Positions 7,519 to 16,286 of a stretch of DNA of 64,000 bases are shown piece by piece. The DNA is from Selenomonadales bacterium 4137-cl (lineage in GTDB: Bacteria > Bacillota > Negativicutes > Sporomusales > UBA7701). The position numbers and the translations under genes are program-made. Where the stretch lies: assembly GCA_032334055.1 (NCBI GenBank), contig JAUOZS010000002.1, positions 78,522-142,521 of the forward strand, read 5' to 3'. How positions within the stretch are numbered: the first letter of the stretch is position 1; every line of letters begins with the position of its first letter. Under the pieces are notes generated by a model. That model worked only from the letters and a program-made list of their open reading frames with translations. It searched no databases and had not been told where the DNA came from.

Positions 7519-9735
7519 ATGCTGATCAGCAGACGAACCTTTCTCAAGGCCGGCGCCCTTGCCGGGGCGGCGTGCGCCGTGCCGGCGGCTTTTGACTTCG
7601 CCTCGTTCGTGCGCGGGGCCGCCGAGGCGCCGGTGACCAGGATACCTTCGACCTGCAACGGCTGTTCGACGAATTGCGCGCTGTGGGCGCTCGTCAAGAA
7701 CGGCCGGCTGTGGAAGCTGGAGGGCGTCCCCCGGGCGATGAAGAACGAGGGCAAGCTGTGCGCCCGCGCGTACGGCGTGGCCGCCGACGTCTACAACCCC
7801 GACCGGGTGACCCGGCCGATGAAGCGGACGGGCGACAACCAGTTTTCGCCGATTTCCTGGGAGCAGGCGTTCAAGGAAATCGCTGATAAGCTGACCAAGA
7901 TCATCGATAAGGATACCGCCAGCACTGTCGCCTGGCTGACCCACGGGGGCAAGGAGACGTACGCCCAGATGCTGTTGGACGAGATCGGCTCGGCCAACTA
8001 CATAACCCATTATTCGACCTGTTTCACGTCCAAGACCAACGCCTGGGACAAGATGGCCGGCGCCCAGCTGACGTCGGACATCGATCGGGCGAGGTACATG
8101 CTGTTCTGCGGGCGCAACTACGCCGGCGGCATCATGCCGGGAGCGATGCGCAAGATCATGCGGGCCAAGGACCGGGGGGCGAAGATCGTGGTCGTCGACC
8201 CCAGGCTGTGCGAGCTGGCGAAGGTGGCTGACGAGTGGCTGCCCATCCGGCCCGGCACCGATCTGGCGTTCTTCCTCGGCATCGCCCACACGCTGGTAAG
8301 CGAGAAGCTCTATGACGAGAAGTTCGTAAGGGAATACGTCTTCGGTTTCGAGGAGTTCTGGAACGCCAACCGTCATTTCACCGCCGAGAAGGCGGCCGAA
8401 CTCTGCGATATTCCGGCGGCCAAGATCCGGGAGATCGCCCGCGAACTGGCGAAGAACGCTCCGGCGGCCTTCCTGGAGCCCGGTTACCACGGGCTGCACA
8501 ACCACTACGCGTCGAGCACGCGGATCGCCCAGGCCAACGTGATCGTCAACGCCCTGCTGGGCAATTTCTACAAGCACGGCGGCCTGATGCCGGCGGCCAG
8601 CCCCAAGTTCGGCAAGCTGACGCTGCCGAAGCGCCTGCAGCCGGAGAAGGGGCCGCGCGCCGACGGCGCGGGCGTGGGGAACGAATATCCGACCGTCGAG
8701 ACCGGCCGAGGCATCGCCCAGCATATGCCCGACCTGATCGCCGCCGGCAAGGTCAAGGCGCTGTTCGTCTACCATTTCAATCCCCTGCGGACGGCCCCCG
8801 ACCCCGAGTACCAGAAGCGGATGGTCAAGGCCGATCTGGTGGTGTCCATCCCGGTGAGCTGGAACGAAACGTCGGTCTATGCCGCCCACTATATCCTGCC
8901 TGAGCATTATTATCTGGAGCGCATGGACGCGCCCAAGTCGACGGGCGGCAACATCGCCTACGATTACCCGCAGGCGGTGATGCGCTTCCCTGCTTTGAAG
9001 CCGCTCCACGATACCAGGCACCTGCTCGATATCCTCAAGGGCATTGCCCAGGAGATGAAGATCGACGATCTCTATCCCTTCACCGTCGAGGAGGAGGCGG
9101 CGGCGATGCTGAGGCCGCTGGGCGCGACCCTGGAAACGATGAGGGAGAGCGGCTGCCTGGAGATGCCTGAGGCCGTCAAGCCGGGGTTCCCGATGAAGGA
9201 CGGCAAGCCCGCCCTTGGCACGACGACCGGCAAGGTGGAGTTCACGGTCGGCGCCTTCAAGCTCCACGGGCGGATGGGGGTGCCGGTGTGGACGCCGCCG
9301 TTGGTGAGCCCCAAGGGCGACAACGAGTTCCGCCTCATCCACGGCAAGCAGCCGTGGCATTCGCACTCGGTGACGAGCAATAGCCCTTACCTGATGGCTG
9401 TCACGAAGAGCTACAACGGCAGCCGGATGTGGATGAACCGCGGCCGGGCCGATAAGCTCGGTATCCGCGACGGGGATGAGGCGACGGTCGAGGCGAGGAT
9501 CGAATACAAGGGCGAGACCAGGACGGTGAGCAAGAGGGTGGCGGTGAAGGTGACCGAGATGCTGCACCCGGAGTGCGTATGGGTGCCCTCAGGCTACGGC
9601 AATTTCTCGCCGCGGCAGACGGTGGGCTACCAGCAGGGGGTCAACTACAACGATTTCGCGCCGGCCAGGGTGGAGCCGCTGTCCGGCGGCTGCATGGTCC
9701 AGGAAGTCATCGTCACGGTGAGGAAGGGGGGCTGA
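7519..9735 (+). CDS. Molybdopterin oxidoreductase, PhsA/PsrA-like catalytic subunit
   Basis: This is the catalytic subunit of a complex iron-sulfur molybdoenzyme of the polysulfide/thiosulfate reductase type. The 738 residues start with a twin-arginine signal (SRRTFLKAG), so the enzyme is exported folded. A [4Fe-4S] site follows (TCNGCSTNC plus a fourth Cys in KLCARAYG), then the bis-MGD-binding domains. A likely Mo-ligand Cys lies in YSTCFTSK, as in PsrA/PhsA. The ATG at 7519 is chosen because GGAAGG at 7506-7511 is well spaced; ATG 7504 is too close. The following genes encode the electron-transfer and membrane subunits. The substrate (polysulfide, thiosulfate, tetrathionate or other) cannot be read from the sequence; arsenate or another oxyanion is possible but less likely given the rhodanese neighbours. 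Confidence 0.9.
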   Translation: MLISRRTFLKAGALAGAACAVPAAFDFASFVRGAAEAPVTRIPSTCNGCSTNCALWALVKNGRLWKLEGVPRAMKNEGKLCARAYGVAADVYNPDRVTRPMKRTGDNQFSPISWEQAFKEIADKLTKIIDKDTASTVAWLTHGGKETYAQMLLDEIGSANYITHYSTCFTSKTNAWDKMAGAQLTSDIDRARYMLFCGRNYAGGIMPGAMRKIMRAKDRGAKIVVVDPRLCELAKVADEWLPIRPGTDLAFFLGIAHTLVSEKLYDEKFVREYVFGFEEFWNANRHFTAEKAAELCDIPAAKIREIARELAKNAPAAFLEPGYHGLHNHYASSTRIAQANVIVNALLGNFYKHGGLMPAASPKFGKLTLPKRLQPEKGPRADGAGVGNEYPTVETGRGIAQHMPDLIAAGKVKALFVYHFNPLRTAPDPEYQKRMVKADLVVSIPVSWNETSVYAAHYILPEHYYLERMDAPKSTGGNIAYDYPQAVMRFPALKPLHDTRHLLDILKGIAQEMKIDDLYPFTVEEEAAAMLRPLGATLETMRESGCLEMPEAVKPGFPMKDGKPALGTTTGKVEFTVGAFKLHGRMGVPVWTPPLVSPKGDNEFRLIHGKQPWHSHSVTSNSPYLMAVTKSYNGSRMWMNRGRADKLGIRDGDEATVEARIEYKGETRTVSKRVAVKVTEMLHPECVWVPSGYGNFSPRQTVGYQQGVNYNDFAPARVEPLSGGCMVQEVIVTVRKGG

Positions 9736-9739
9736 CGCG

Positions 9740-10285
9740 ATGGCGCATTACGCGATGCTGATCGACGCGGCGCGCTGCACAGGCTGCGCCGCCTGCCGGG
9801 TGGCCTGCCAGCTGCAGTGGCAGCTTCCCCCGGAGGTGTTTTTCAACCGCCTGGAGTTTCGCGAACACGGCCAGTACCCCGACGTCCGCCAGGAGATAGT
9901 GCCGGTGCAGTGCATGCACTGCGACAACCCGCCCTGCGCGACCGTCTGCCCCACGAAGGCGACTTATAAGCGCGCCGACGGGCTTGTCCTCATCGACCAT
10001 GACAAGTGCATCGGCTGCAAATACTGCGTCGTGGCCTGCCCCTACGATGTGCGGCAGGTGAACGACCGCGGCATTCCCGAGAAGTGCCGTTTCTGCGCGG
10101 GGTTCATCGAGAAGGGCGAGCAGCCGCCGTGCGCGAGCACGTGCATGAACGATGTGCGGGTGTTCGGCGACCTCGACGACCCCAACAGCGCGATCAGCAA
10201 GAAAATGAAGACGGTGCAGGTTTATCAGCTGGCGGCCGAAAAAGGCACCAAACCGCGCGTTTTCTACGTGAAGAGGGGAGGCTGA
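9740..10285 (+). CDS. Four-cluster ferredoxin-type subunit (PhsB/PsrB/DmsB-like)
   Basis: A 181-residue electron-transfer subunit that passes electrons between the membrane quinol subunit and the molybdoenzyme. It contains four Cys clusters in the usual order: CTGCAACRVAC near residue 13, CMHCDNPPCATVC, CIGCKYCVVAC, and CRFCAGF followed by CASTC. It has no signal of its own, as is typical of subunits carried out with the Tat-bearing partner. It starts 4 nt after the catalytic subunit stop. Confidence 0.93.
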   Translation: MAHYAMLIDAARCTGCAACRVACQLQWQLPPEVFFNRLEFREHGQYPDVRQEIVPVQCMHCDNPPCATVCPTKATYKRADGLVLIDHDKCIGCKYCVVACPYDVRQVNDRGIPEKCRFCAGFIEKGEQPPCASTCMNDVRVFGDLDDPNSAISKKMKTVQVYQLAAEKGTKPRVFYVKRGG

Positions 10286-10289
10286 CGTG

Positions 10290-11441
10290 ATGCCGAAATT
10301 CGAGCGCTGGATGGCGCTGCCCGGTTTGCTGGTGCTGGCCGGGCTGGCGGGAGCCGGCTATAAGCTCGTTTACGGCGAGCACGCGCTGGGTACGACGGCC
10401 GCCGTGCCCTGGGGCAGTCTGATCGCCGGCTACGTGTTTTTCGCCGCCGCCGCGACCGGCGTCGGCCTGGTCGGCGCAGCCGGGCATTACAGCGGCCGGC
10501 CGGCGCTGGCGGCCCTGGAAAGGCCCAGTCTGTTCCTGGCCCTGTCGCTGCTGCTGGCCGGCTTCGGCCTGATCGGCATCGAGCTGGGCAATCCCCTGCA
10601 TATGATTTACATAGTTTTTTCGCCCAACCTCCATTCAGGCATCTGGTGGATGGGATTGCTGTACAGCATCTACATGGCCCTGCTGGTGGTGGAGTGCTAT
10701 TTCAGCCAGACGGACCCCGCCAACAAGAACCTGAAGTTCGTATCCGCCCTGGCGGTCGTCAACAAGGTCGCGGCCGTCTGCAACCTGGGGGCGATTTTCG
10801 CCCTGGTCGCCACCCGGCCGTTCTGGCACGGTTTCTATTTCCCGCTGTACATTCTGCTGACAGCGATCCTGTCGGGCGCGGCCGCGCTGGCGGCGGTCAT
10901 GTGGCTGAGCGCCAGGCGCCGGGGACGGGAGGCGGACGGCGGGGTGATGGCGGCCCTGGGCAGGATAATGCTGGCGGCGGCGGCGGTTACGCTGCTGGCG
11001 AACGCCGGCAAGGTGTTCCACGGCCTGGCGAGCGGCGATCCCGCCCTGCGGGAGGCCACGGCGGCGCTGGTGAACGGCCCGCTGGCGCTGCGTTTCTGGG
11101 TGTTGGAGATCGGCCTCGGGCTGCTGGTGCCGCTGGCGCTGTTGGTGAAGCCCGGCGGCGGGGAGCGCGTTTTCAGGGCGGCGGTCATGGTCCTGATCGG
11201 CGTGTTTTTCATGCGCCTCGATTTCGTTATGGCCGGGCAGATGGTGCCCCAGGTGGTGGTGGCAGGCGTCCAGCATACCCTGATGCACGCCTACGCGCCG
11301 ACCTGGACGGAGTGGGCCTTGATCGGCGGGGCGGCGGGCGCGGCGACGCTGCTGTTCGCCTTCAGCGAAGCGCGTTTCGATCTCGGCGCCGGCAAGACCG
11401 TAGCGCGCGGCCAGAGCTTACGGGCGGATGCGTCCGCTTAG
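10290..11441 (+). CDS. NrfD/PsrC-type membrane anchor and quinol oxidase subunit
   Basis: A hydrophobic 383-residue protein with about nine to ten predicted membrane helices, matching the NrfD/PsrC family that anchors the enzyme and oxidises menaquinol. The gene follows the Fe-S subunit with a 4-nt gap. GAGGGGAGG at 10273-10281 favours ATG 10290 over the GTG at 10287. With the two previous genes it makes a complete three-subunit reductase. Confidence 0.9.
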   Translation: MPKFERWMALPGLLVLAGLAGAGYKLVYGEHALGTTAAVPWGSLIAGYVFFAAAATGVGLVGAAGHYSGRPALAALERPSLFLALSLLLAGFGLIGIELGNPLHMIYIVFSPNLHSGIWWMGLLYSIYMALLVVECYFSQTDPANKNLKFVSALAVVNKVAAVCNLGAIFALVATRPFWHGFYFPLYILLTAILSGAAALAAVMWLSARRRGREADGGVMAALGRIMLAAAAVTLLANAGKVFHGLASGDPALREATAALVNGPLALRFWVLEIGLGLLVPLALLVKPGGGERVFRAAVMVLIGVFFMRLDFVMAGQMVPQVVVAGVQHTLMHAYAPTWTEWALIGGAAGAATLLFAFSEARFDLGAGKTVARGQSLRADASA

Positions 11442-11487
11442 CGATAGGTTTATTTCCAATAACAAGTTGAGAGAGGGGATTAAAAAC

Positions 11488-12438
11488 GTGTTCAACAATC
11501 GCTTCCTGACCAACCGGTTCCTGTCTGTCGTAACCCTGCTGGTCCTGATCGCCTTCGTGGTCGCAGGCTGCGGAGCGCAGCAGGCCAAGGCGCCGGAGAA
11601 ACCGGCCTCGGCGCCGGCGGCCTTCGACGCCGTCCAGGTGACCAAAGACACCGCCTGGGACGCCTACAGGAAGGTCGTAGCCGACGTCCAGGGCAAAACC
11701 TTCCCCGTCGACGCCGCCAAGGCCAAGGAACTCGTAACAGGCAACGAAAGCAAGTACCTGATCATCGACATGCGCTCTCCCGAAGACTACGCCAAGGGCC
11801 ATGTCAAAGGGGCGGTCAACCTGACCATCGTCAAGCTGGCCGAGAACCTCGACAAGCTCCCGGCCGACAAGACCCTGCTGCTGTACTGCTATTCCGGGCA
11901 GAACACCGGCACGGCGATGGTCCCTCTGAAGGCATACGGTTATAAGGCACTGTCGATTTCCAAGGGCTTCCCGATGGTGGAAAAGGCGGGCTTCGCGATG
12001 GACACCGCCGCGACCGCCTTCACTCCGGCAGCCGCCAAGCCGGCAGCCGATCCCAAGCAAGCCGCCGCGCTGGCCGGTATCAAGGACAACTATATGACGA
12101 TCGCCAGGCAGATGGCCGCCAAGACCCTTGTTGTCAAGGGGGCAGATGTTAAGAAGCTCGTCGACAGCGCGCCCGACAAGTATGTTTATATCGACCTCCG
12201 CTCGGCCGACGATTTCGCCAAGGCCCACGTGAAGGGCGCTGTCAGCGCTCCGTTGGCGACCCTGCAGGACAAGGCCAAGACCTTCCCCAGGGATAAGACG
12301 CTTGTGCTGTACTGCTACAGCGGCCAGACAGCCGCCATGGCCACCGCTCCCCTGAAAGCGGAAGGGTTCAAGCTCATTTCCATCAGCGCCGGGTTCCCGC
12401 AGGCCGAGGCCGGCGGGCTGCCGATCGAAAAGAAATAA
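11488..12438 (+). CDS. Double-rhodanese lipoprotein with intact active-site cysteines
   Basis: A 316-residue lipoprotein (lipobox FVVAGC) with two rhodanese domains. The active loops are YCYSGQNTG and YCYSGQTAA, so both catalytic Cys are present, unlike in the paralogue at 6420-7448. The domains start with IIDMRSPEDYAKGHVKGA and YIDLRSADDFAKAHVKGA. The GTG at 11488 is the start, preceded by GAGAGGGGA. The gene closes the reductase operon and lies just before a strong terminator. It probably carries or releases sulfane sulfur for the reductase outside the cytoplasmic membrane. This role is inferred from position. Confidence 0.9.
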   Translation: MFNNRFLTNRFLSVVTLLVLIAFVVAGCGAQQAKAPEKPASAPAAFDAVQVTKDTAWDAYRKVVADVQGKTFPVDAAKAKELVTGNESKYLIIDMRSPEDYAKGHVKGAVNLTIVKLAENLDKLPADKTLLLYCYSGQNTGTAMVPLKAYGYKALSISKGFPMVEKAGFAMDTAATAFTPAAAKPAADPKQAAALAGIKDNYMTIARQMAAKTLVVKGADVKKLVDSAPDKYVYIDLRSADDFAKAHVKGAVSAPLATLQDKAKTFPRDKTLVLYCYSGQTAAMATAPLKAEGFKLISISAGFPQAEAGGLPIEKK

Positions 12439-12449
12439 GCTTTGTCAAC

Positions 12450-12483
12450 GCGGCAAGGCCCGCCACATGGCGGGCCTTGCCGC
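12450..12483 (+). terminator. Strong hairpin ending the sulfur-reductase operon
   Basis: A perfect 16-bp stem (12450-12465 with 12468-12483) encloses only CA and is followed by a weak T stretch (GTTTGTG). It is probably a terminator. Confidence 0.75.
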
Positions 12484-12610
12484 CGTTTGTGTATATAAAA
12501 ACAACCGGTGGGAAAATTACCTATTGTGGCGCATAATGGCACCCCTCGGCACCTGCCCGGGTGAGGCGGCGACGGAGCGCCGAAACCTTTATCAAGGAGG
12601 ATTCTGCAAT

Positions 12611-13993
12611 ATGGTAACACTGACAACGGCCCACTGGGTATTCCTGTTCTGGGTGCTGGTCGTCATCGTCGTCATGGGTCTGAGAAAAGACCCGCTCATC
12701 CCCTGTATCCTCGGGCTGCTTTCCGTCGGCTGGATGGTCAAGGGCAGCATGGTCGGCGCCTTCACCACTGTATTCAATTCGCTGATCGTCGCCGGCAACG
12801 AGTTTTGGGGCATCATCGTCATCATTTCGCTGATCGTCGCGTTGTCCAGGCTGCTCAGCGAGACGGGGGCGGATTATCTGGTTATGAGTCCGGCCGCGAA
12901 GCTGATGGTCAACGCCGATGTCGCCTTCTGGGTGGTCGGCTTCGCGATGCTGATCGCCTCGTGGTTCTTCTGGCCCTCGCCGGCCACCGCCCTGGTCGGC
13001 GCCATCCTCTTCCCGGTTGCGGTGCGGGCCGGCCTGCCGGCAATCGGCGTGGCGATGGCGATGAACCTCTTCGGTCACGGCATCGGCCTGTCGACCGACT
13101 ATGTCATTCAGGGGGCACCGACGATCACCGCCAAGGCGGCCGGGTTCGCCGACCCCGGTCCGGTGATTTCGGCCAGCATCCCGCTCGCGATCACGATGGG
13201 CCTGGTTACGACGATCGCCGCCTATCTCGTCGTCAAAAAAGACATGCGGACCAACGCCGAAGCCCATAAGCTGGAGCGCGAGAAGATGGCGGCGGCCGCG
13301 CCGTCGCAGCGCGACATCGACTGGGTGTCGTGGCTGCTGGCGGTCGTTACGCCAGTGGCGTTCGCCCTCGACGTCGCCGCCATGCTGACCCTCAACCTGC
13401 GGGGCGGCGACGCCACCGCCCTGCTCGGCGCGACCGCCCTCGTCATCCTGGCTGTCGGCTGCCTGCTCAAATTCGGCATGGACGGCCTTGAGAAGATCAC
13501 CGACTACCTGCGCGACGGCTTCATGTTCGGTATCAAGATCTTCGCCCCCGTAATCGTCATCGGCGGATTCTTCTTCATGGGCAAGGGCGACCTCGCCAAG
13601 TCGATCTTCGAGCTCAAGACCGCGACCGGCTTTCTTGAGGATTTCGGCATCTACCTGTCGCAGACGGTGCCGCTGAATAAGGCGTTCGTGGCTATCGTCA
13701 GCCTGGGGACGGGCATCATCGTCGGCCTCGACGGCTCGGGCTTCTCGCCGCTGCCGTTGGTGGGCTCAGTGGCCGCGACCTTTGAGAAGGCCATCGCGGT
13801 CGACAAGGCGACGCTGGCAGCCCTGGGGCAGATGGCCGGCGTGTGGACGGGCGGCGGGACGATCATCCCCTGGGGCCTTATCCCGGTGGCCGCCATTACC
13901 GGGGTCAATCCCATCGAGCTGGCCAGGCGCAATTTCGTGCCGGTGGTGCTGGGGTTCGTCGCCACGACGATCGTGGCCATCATCCTGATGTAA
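12611..13993 (+). CDS. Ion-transporter-type membrane permease, copy 1
   Basis: A 460-residue polytopic protein with about ten to twelve predicted membrane helices and a cytoplasmic stretch near residue 220. The overall pattern resembles the GntP/NhaD/DcuC-like ion-transporter group; the substrate is unknown. Conserved-looking membrane motifs include SWFFWPSPATALVG and GLDGSGFSPLPLVGS. ATG 12611 follows AAGGAGG (12594-12600). An upstream frame from 12467 runs through the preceding terminator and is rejected. The neighbouring gene at 14231 is a near-identical copy. Position after a sulfur-reductase operon hints at transport of a sulfur-containing or organic anion, but this is only inference. 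Confidence 0.75.
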   Translation: MVTLTTAHWVFLFWVLVVIVVMGLRKDPLIPCILGLLSVGWMVKGSMVGAFTTVFNSLIVAGNEFWGIIVIISLIVALSRLLSETGADYLVMSPAAKLMVNADVAFWVVGFAMLIASWFFWPSPATALVGAILFPVAVRAGLPAIGVAMAMNLFGHGIGLSTDYVIQGAPTITAKAAGFADPGPVISASIPLAITMGLVTTIAAYLVVKKDMRTNAEAHKLEREKMAAAAPSQRDIDWVSWLLAVVTPVAFALDVAAMLTLNLRGGDATALLGATALVILAVGCLLKFGMDGLEKITDYLRDGFMFGIKIFAPVIVIGGFFFMGKGDLAKSIFELKTATGFLEDFGIYLSQTVPLNKAFVAIVSLGTGIIVGLDGSGFSPLPLVGSVAATFEKAIAVDKATLAALGQMAGVWTGGGTIIPWGLIPVAAITGVNPIELARRNFVPVVLGFVATTIVAIILM

Positions 13994-14000
13994 GGTACGC

Positions 14001-14038
14001 ACGAAAGGGGCGGCAGCGGAAGCTGCCGCCCCTTTCGT
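14001..14038. terminator. Long perfect hairpin between the two permease copies
   Basis: A 17-bp perfect stem (14001-14017 and 14022-14038) with a GGAA tetraloop. There is no T run on the plus strand. It probably ends the first permease transcript or protects its 3' end. Confidence 0.65.
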
Positions 14039-14108
14039 GTAAAAATACATTGCGGCCGGCGGAGCGGCGGCAGGAATATGAAGAGAAAATGGCGAATTTT
14101 CAAAAAGG

Positions 14109-14154
14109 CTCATCATTGATGAGTAGCTACCATATTTGGAAAAAAGGAGGTGAC
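14109..14154 (+). promoter_or_regulatory. Palindrome plus orphan ribosome site, shared with the B12 operon leader
   Basis: The 15-bp palindrome CTCATCATTGATGAG (14109-14123) is followed by TAGCTACCA, GGAAAA and a ribosome site GGAGGTGAC (14146-14154). The same series occurs at 26872-26914 in front of the B12-operon gene. Here only a short frame follows (an 18-codon frame from the ATG inside the palindrome), so the ribosome site seems orphaned. It lies 77 bp before permease copy 2, whose own ribosome site is separate. Confidence 0.6.
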
Positions 14155-14230
14155 GCCGCTGCTGTAGTGGGATAACTTTTTGTTTTTATAGCCCCGGGAT
14201 CGATACGAATTTTGAGGAGGAGTTTAGTAT

Positions 14231-15616
14231 ATGACGGTAGCGCTGACCGCGGCTCACTGGCTGTTCCTGTTTTGGGTATTGGTTGTCATCGTCGTCATGG
14301 GCTTCCGCAAGGATCCGCTGATTCCCTGTATCCTGGGCTTGCTTTCCGTAGGCTGGCTGGTAAAAGGCGGCGTTGTGGGCGCGTTTACCACGGTGTTCAA
14401 TTCGCTGATCGTGGCCGGCAACGAGTTTTGGGGAATTATTGTCGTTATTTCGTTGATTGTCGCGTTGTCCAGGCTGCTCAGCGAGACGGGGGCGGATTAT
14501 CTGGTGATGAGCCCGGCCGCCAGACTGATGGTTAATGCCGATGTCGCCTTCTGGGTGGTCGGCCTGGCGATGATGTTCGCTTCCTGGTTCTTCTGGCCTT
14601 CGCCGGCCACCGCCCTGGTTGGCGCCATCCTGTTCCCGGTCGCGGTGCGGGCCGGCCTGCCGGCGATCGGCGTGGCGATGGCCATGAACCTCTTCGGGCA
14701 TGGCATCGCGCTTTCCACCGACTTCGTCATCCAGGGGGCGCCGACGATTACCGCCAAGGCGGCCGGGTTCGCCAATCCCGCCCCGGTGATTTCGGCCAGC
14801 GTGCCGCTCATTATCACCATGGGTCTTGTGACCACCGTGGCCGCGTTCGTCCTGATCAAGCGCGACATGAAGGCCAACGGCGCCGCTCATAAGCTGGAGC
14901 GCGAGGCGCTGATGTCAAACACCGAAACCAAGCGCGAGCTCGACTGGGTGTCGTGGTTCCTGGCGGTCGTGACGCCGGTGGCCTTCGCTCTCGACGTCGT
15001 CGCGATGTTGACCCTCAACCTGCGGGGCGGCGACGCCACCGCTCTCCTCGGCGCCACCGCCCTCGTCATCCTGGCTGTCGGCTGTCTGCTCAAGTTCGGC
15101 ATGGAGGGCCTCGAAAAGATAACCGATTACCTGCGCGACGGCTTCATGTTCGGTATCAAGATCTTCGCCCCCGTTATCGTTATCGGCGGATTCTTCTTCA
15201 TGGGCAAGGGCGATCTTGCCAAGGCGATTTTCGAACTCAAGACGGCAACCGGTTTCCTGGAGGATTTCGGCGTGGCTCTCTCCCAAACGGTGCCGCTCAA
15301 CAAGCCGTTCGTCGCTCTGGTGACTCTGGGAACGGGCATCATCGTCGGCCTCGACGGCTCGGGCTTTTCGCCGCTGCCGCTGGTGGGCTCCGTGGCCGCG
15401 ACTTTCGACAAGGCCATCGCTCTCGACAAGGCGACGCTGGCCGCTCTCGGCCAGATCGCCGGTGTGTGGACGGGCGGCGGGACGATCATCCCCTGGGGCC
15501 TTATCCCGGTGGCCGCCATCACCGGCGTCAATCCCATCGAGCTGGCGAGGCGCAACTTCGTGCCGGTGGTGCTGGGGTTCGTCGCCACGACGATCGTGGC
15601 CATTATTCTCCTGTAA
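14231..15616 (+). CDS. Ion-transporter-type membrane permease, copy 2
   Basis: A 461-residue paralogue of the protein at 12611, with identical helix layout and very high identity over the whole length (differences are scattered and mostly conservative; the cytoplasmic linker near residue 220 differs most). Both keep SWFFWPSPATALVG and the C-terminal run ending in VATTIVAII. It starts at ATG 14231 behind GAGGAGGAG. The copies have separate leaders and separate terminators, so they may be regulated differently. The transported compound is not known. Confidence 0.75.
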   Translation: MTVALTAAHWLFLFWVLVVIVVMGFRKDPLIPCILGLLSVGWLVKGGVVGAFTTVFNSLIVAGNEFWGIIVVISLIVALSRLLSETGADYLVMSPAARLMVNADVAFWVVGLAMMFASWFFWPSPATALVGAILFPVAVRAGLPAIGVAMAMNLFGHGIALSTDFVIQGAPTITAKAAGFANPAPVISASVPLIITMGLVTTVAAFVLIKRDMKANGAAHKLEREALMSNTETKRELDWVSWFLAVVTPVAFALDVVAMLTLNLRGGDATALLGATALVILAVGCLLKFGMEGLEKITDYLRDGFMFGIKIFAPVIVIGGFFFMGKGDLAKAIFELKTATGFLEDFGVALSQTVPLNKPFVALVTLGTGIIVGLDGSGFSPLPLVGSVAATFDKAIALDKATLAALGQIAGVWTGGGTIIPWGLIPVAAITGVNPIELARRNFVPVVLGFVATTIVAIILL

Positions 15617-16286
15617 CCCAGGTAACGATTCGACCCCGGAAAGAGGGTGGCAACCCGGTTGCCATCCTCTTTATTTCATTTTCGCGGCCGGCGGCGAAAA
15701 GGATGGCGTCGTTGTCCGCGGTCCAGTCCGCGGGCGAGGCGAGGGTCACCCGGCTGCCGCGGGCGCGCAGGCCGTCGGCCAGCGGCGCGAGCAGGGCGGC
15801 CAGCGGAGCGGACGCGAGGATGACGATCTGGCGGCCTGCCGCCGCGGCCAGCGTTTCGTGGCCGGCGAAGGCGTTGCCGACGGGCGCCGGTTTGATCGCT
15901 TGGCCGAGGAGCAGGTCGGCGGGACAGGGATCGAAGGAGAGGAGGTACACCTGGCCTGAGGGGTAGCTTCTGAGGACTACCGCGCCGATGTTTCGGCCGC
16001 CGGGCACCGGGAGACGGAATTTGACCGTCGTGCCGGCCGTTGCCGCCGCCAGAATGCCGCCGCCTTTGACGATCAGGCCGGTGGCTCCCGCCAGGGGACG
16101 CACGGCGACAACCGTGCCGGGCGGCCGGTCGTCGCCGTCCCGCCATTGGTAGCGCTCGAAGGCGCATCGACCCTGCCAGTCGCAGTCGCACACCGTTTCG
16201 CCCCTGAGGTGCGTGCAGTAGGTGCATTCCGCCGTTTCCGCAAGGGTGCAGGGGCAGCGTTCCGCGGCAAGTTCTTCGCATTCCAC
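15603..16286 (-). CDS. Cys-rich protein of unknown function, overlapping the permease end
   Basis: A 227-residue protein on the minus strand. The first 50 residues hold about nine Cys (CEEL, CPCTL, CTYCTHL, CDCDWQGRC), suggesting a metal or Fe-S site. The middle, from VVAVRPLAGATG, and the end, IVILASAPLAALLAPLADGL, resemble the FAD/NAD-binding fold of ferredoxin reductases only loosely. The start is GTG 16286 with AGAGGTGA correctly spaced. Its last codons overlap the end of permease copy 2 by 14 nt and run through the permease terminator. I do not recognise the family; an electron-transfer role is a guess. Confidence 0.6.
   Translation of the reverse strand: MECEELAAERCPCTLAETAECTYCTHLRGETVCDCDWQGRCAFERYQWRDGDDRPPGTVVAVRPLAGATGLIVKGGGILAAATAGTTVKFRLPVPGGRNIGAVVLRSYPSGQVYLLSFDPCPADLLLGQAIKPAPVGNAFAGHETLAAAAGRQIVILASAPLAALLAPLADGLRARGSRVTLASPADWTADNDAILFAAGRENEIKRMATGLPPSFRGRIVTWVTGE
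15640..15680 (+). terminator. Terminator of permease copy 2
   Basis: A 15-bp stem (15640-15654 with 15658-15672, one G-T pair) and a 3-nt loop are followed by a T-rich tail. The stem lies inside the 3' coding end of the minus-strand gene. Confidence 0.75.

Noticed and set aside
12537..12551. Sigma-54 promoter (TGGCAC followed by GGCA) before permease copy 1
   Set aside because: The GG-to-GC spacing is 9 nt, not 10, and the -12 element is weak.
14119..14175. Small gene of 18 codons starting inside the palindrome
   Set aside because: It has no ribosome site of its own and no family resemblance; more likely part of a decayed or regulatory leader.
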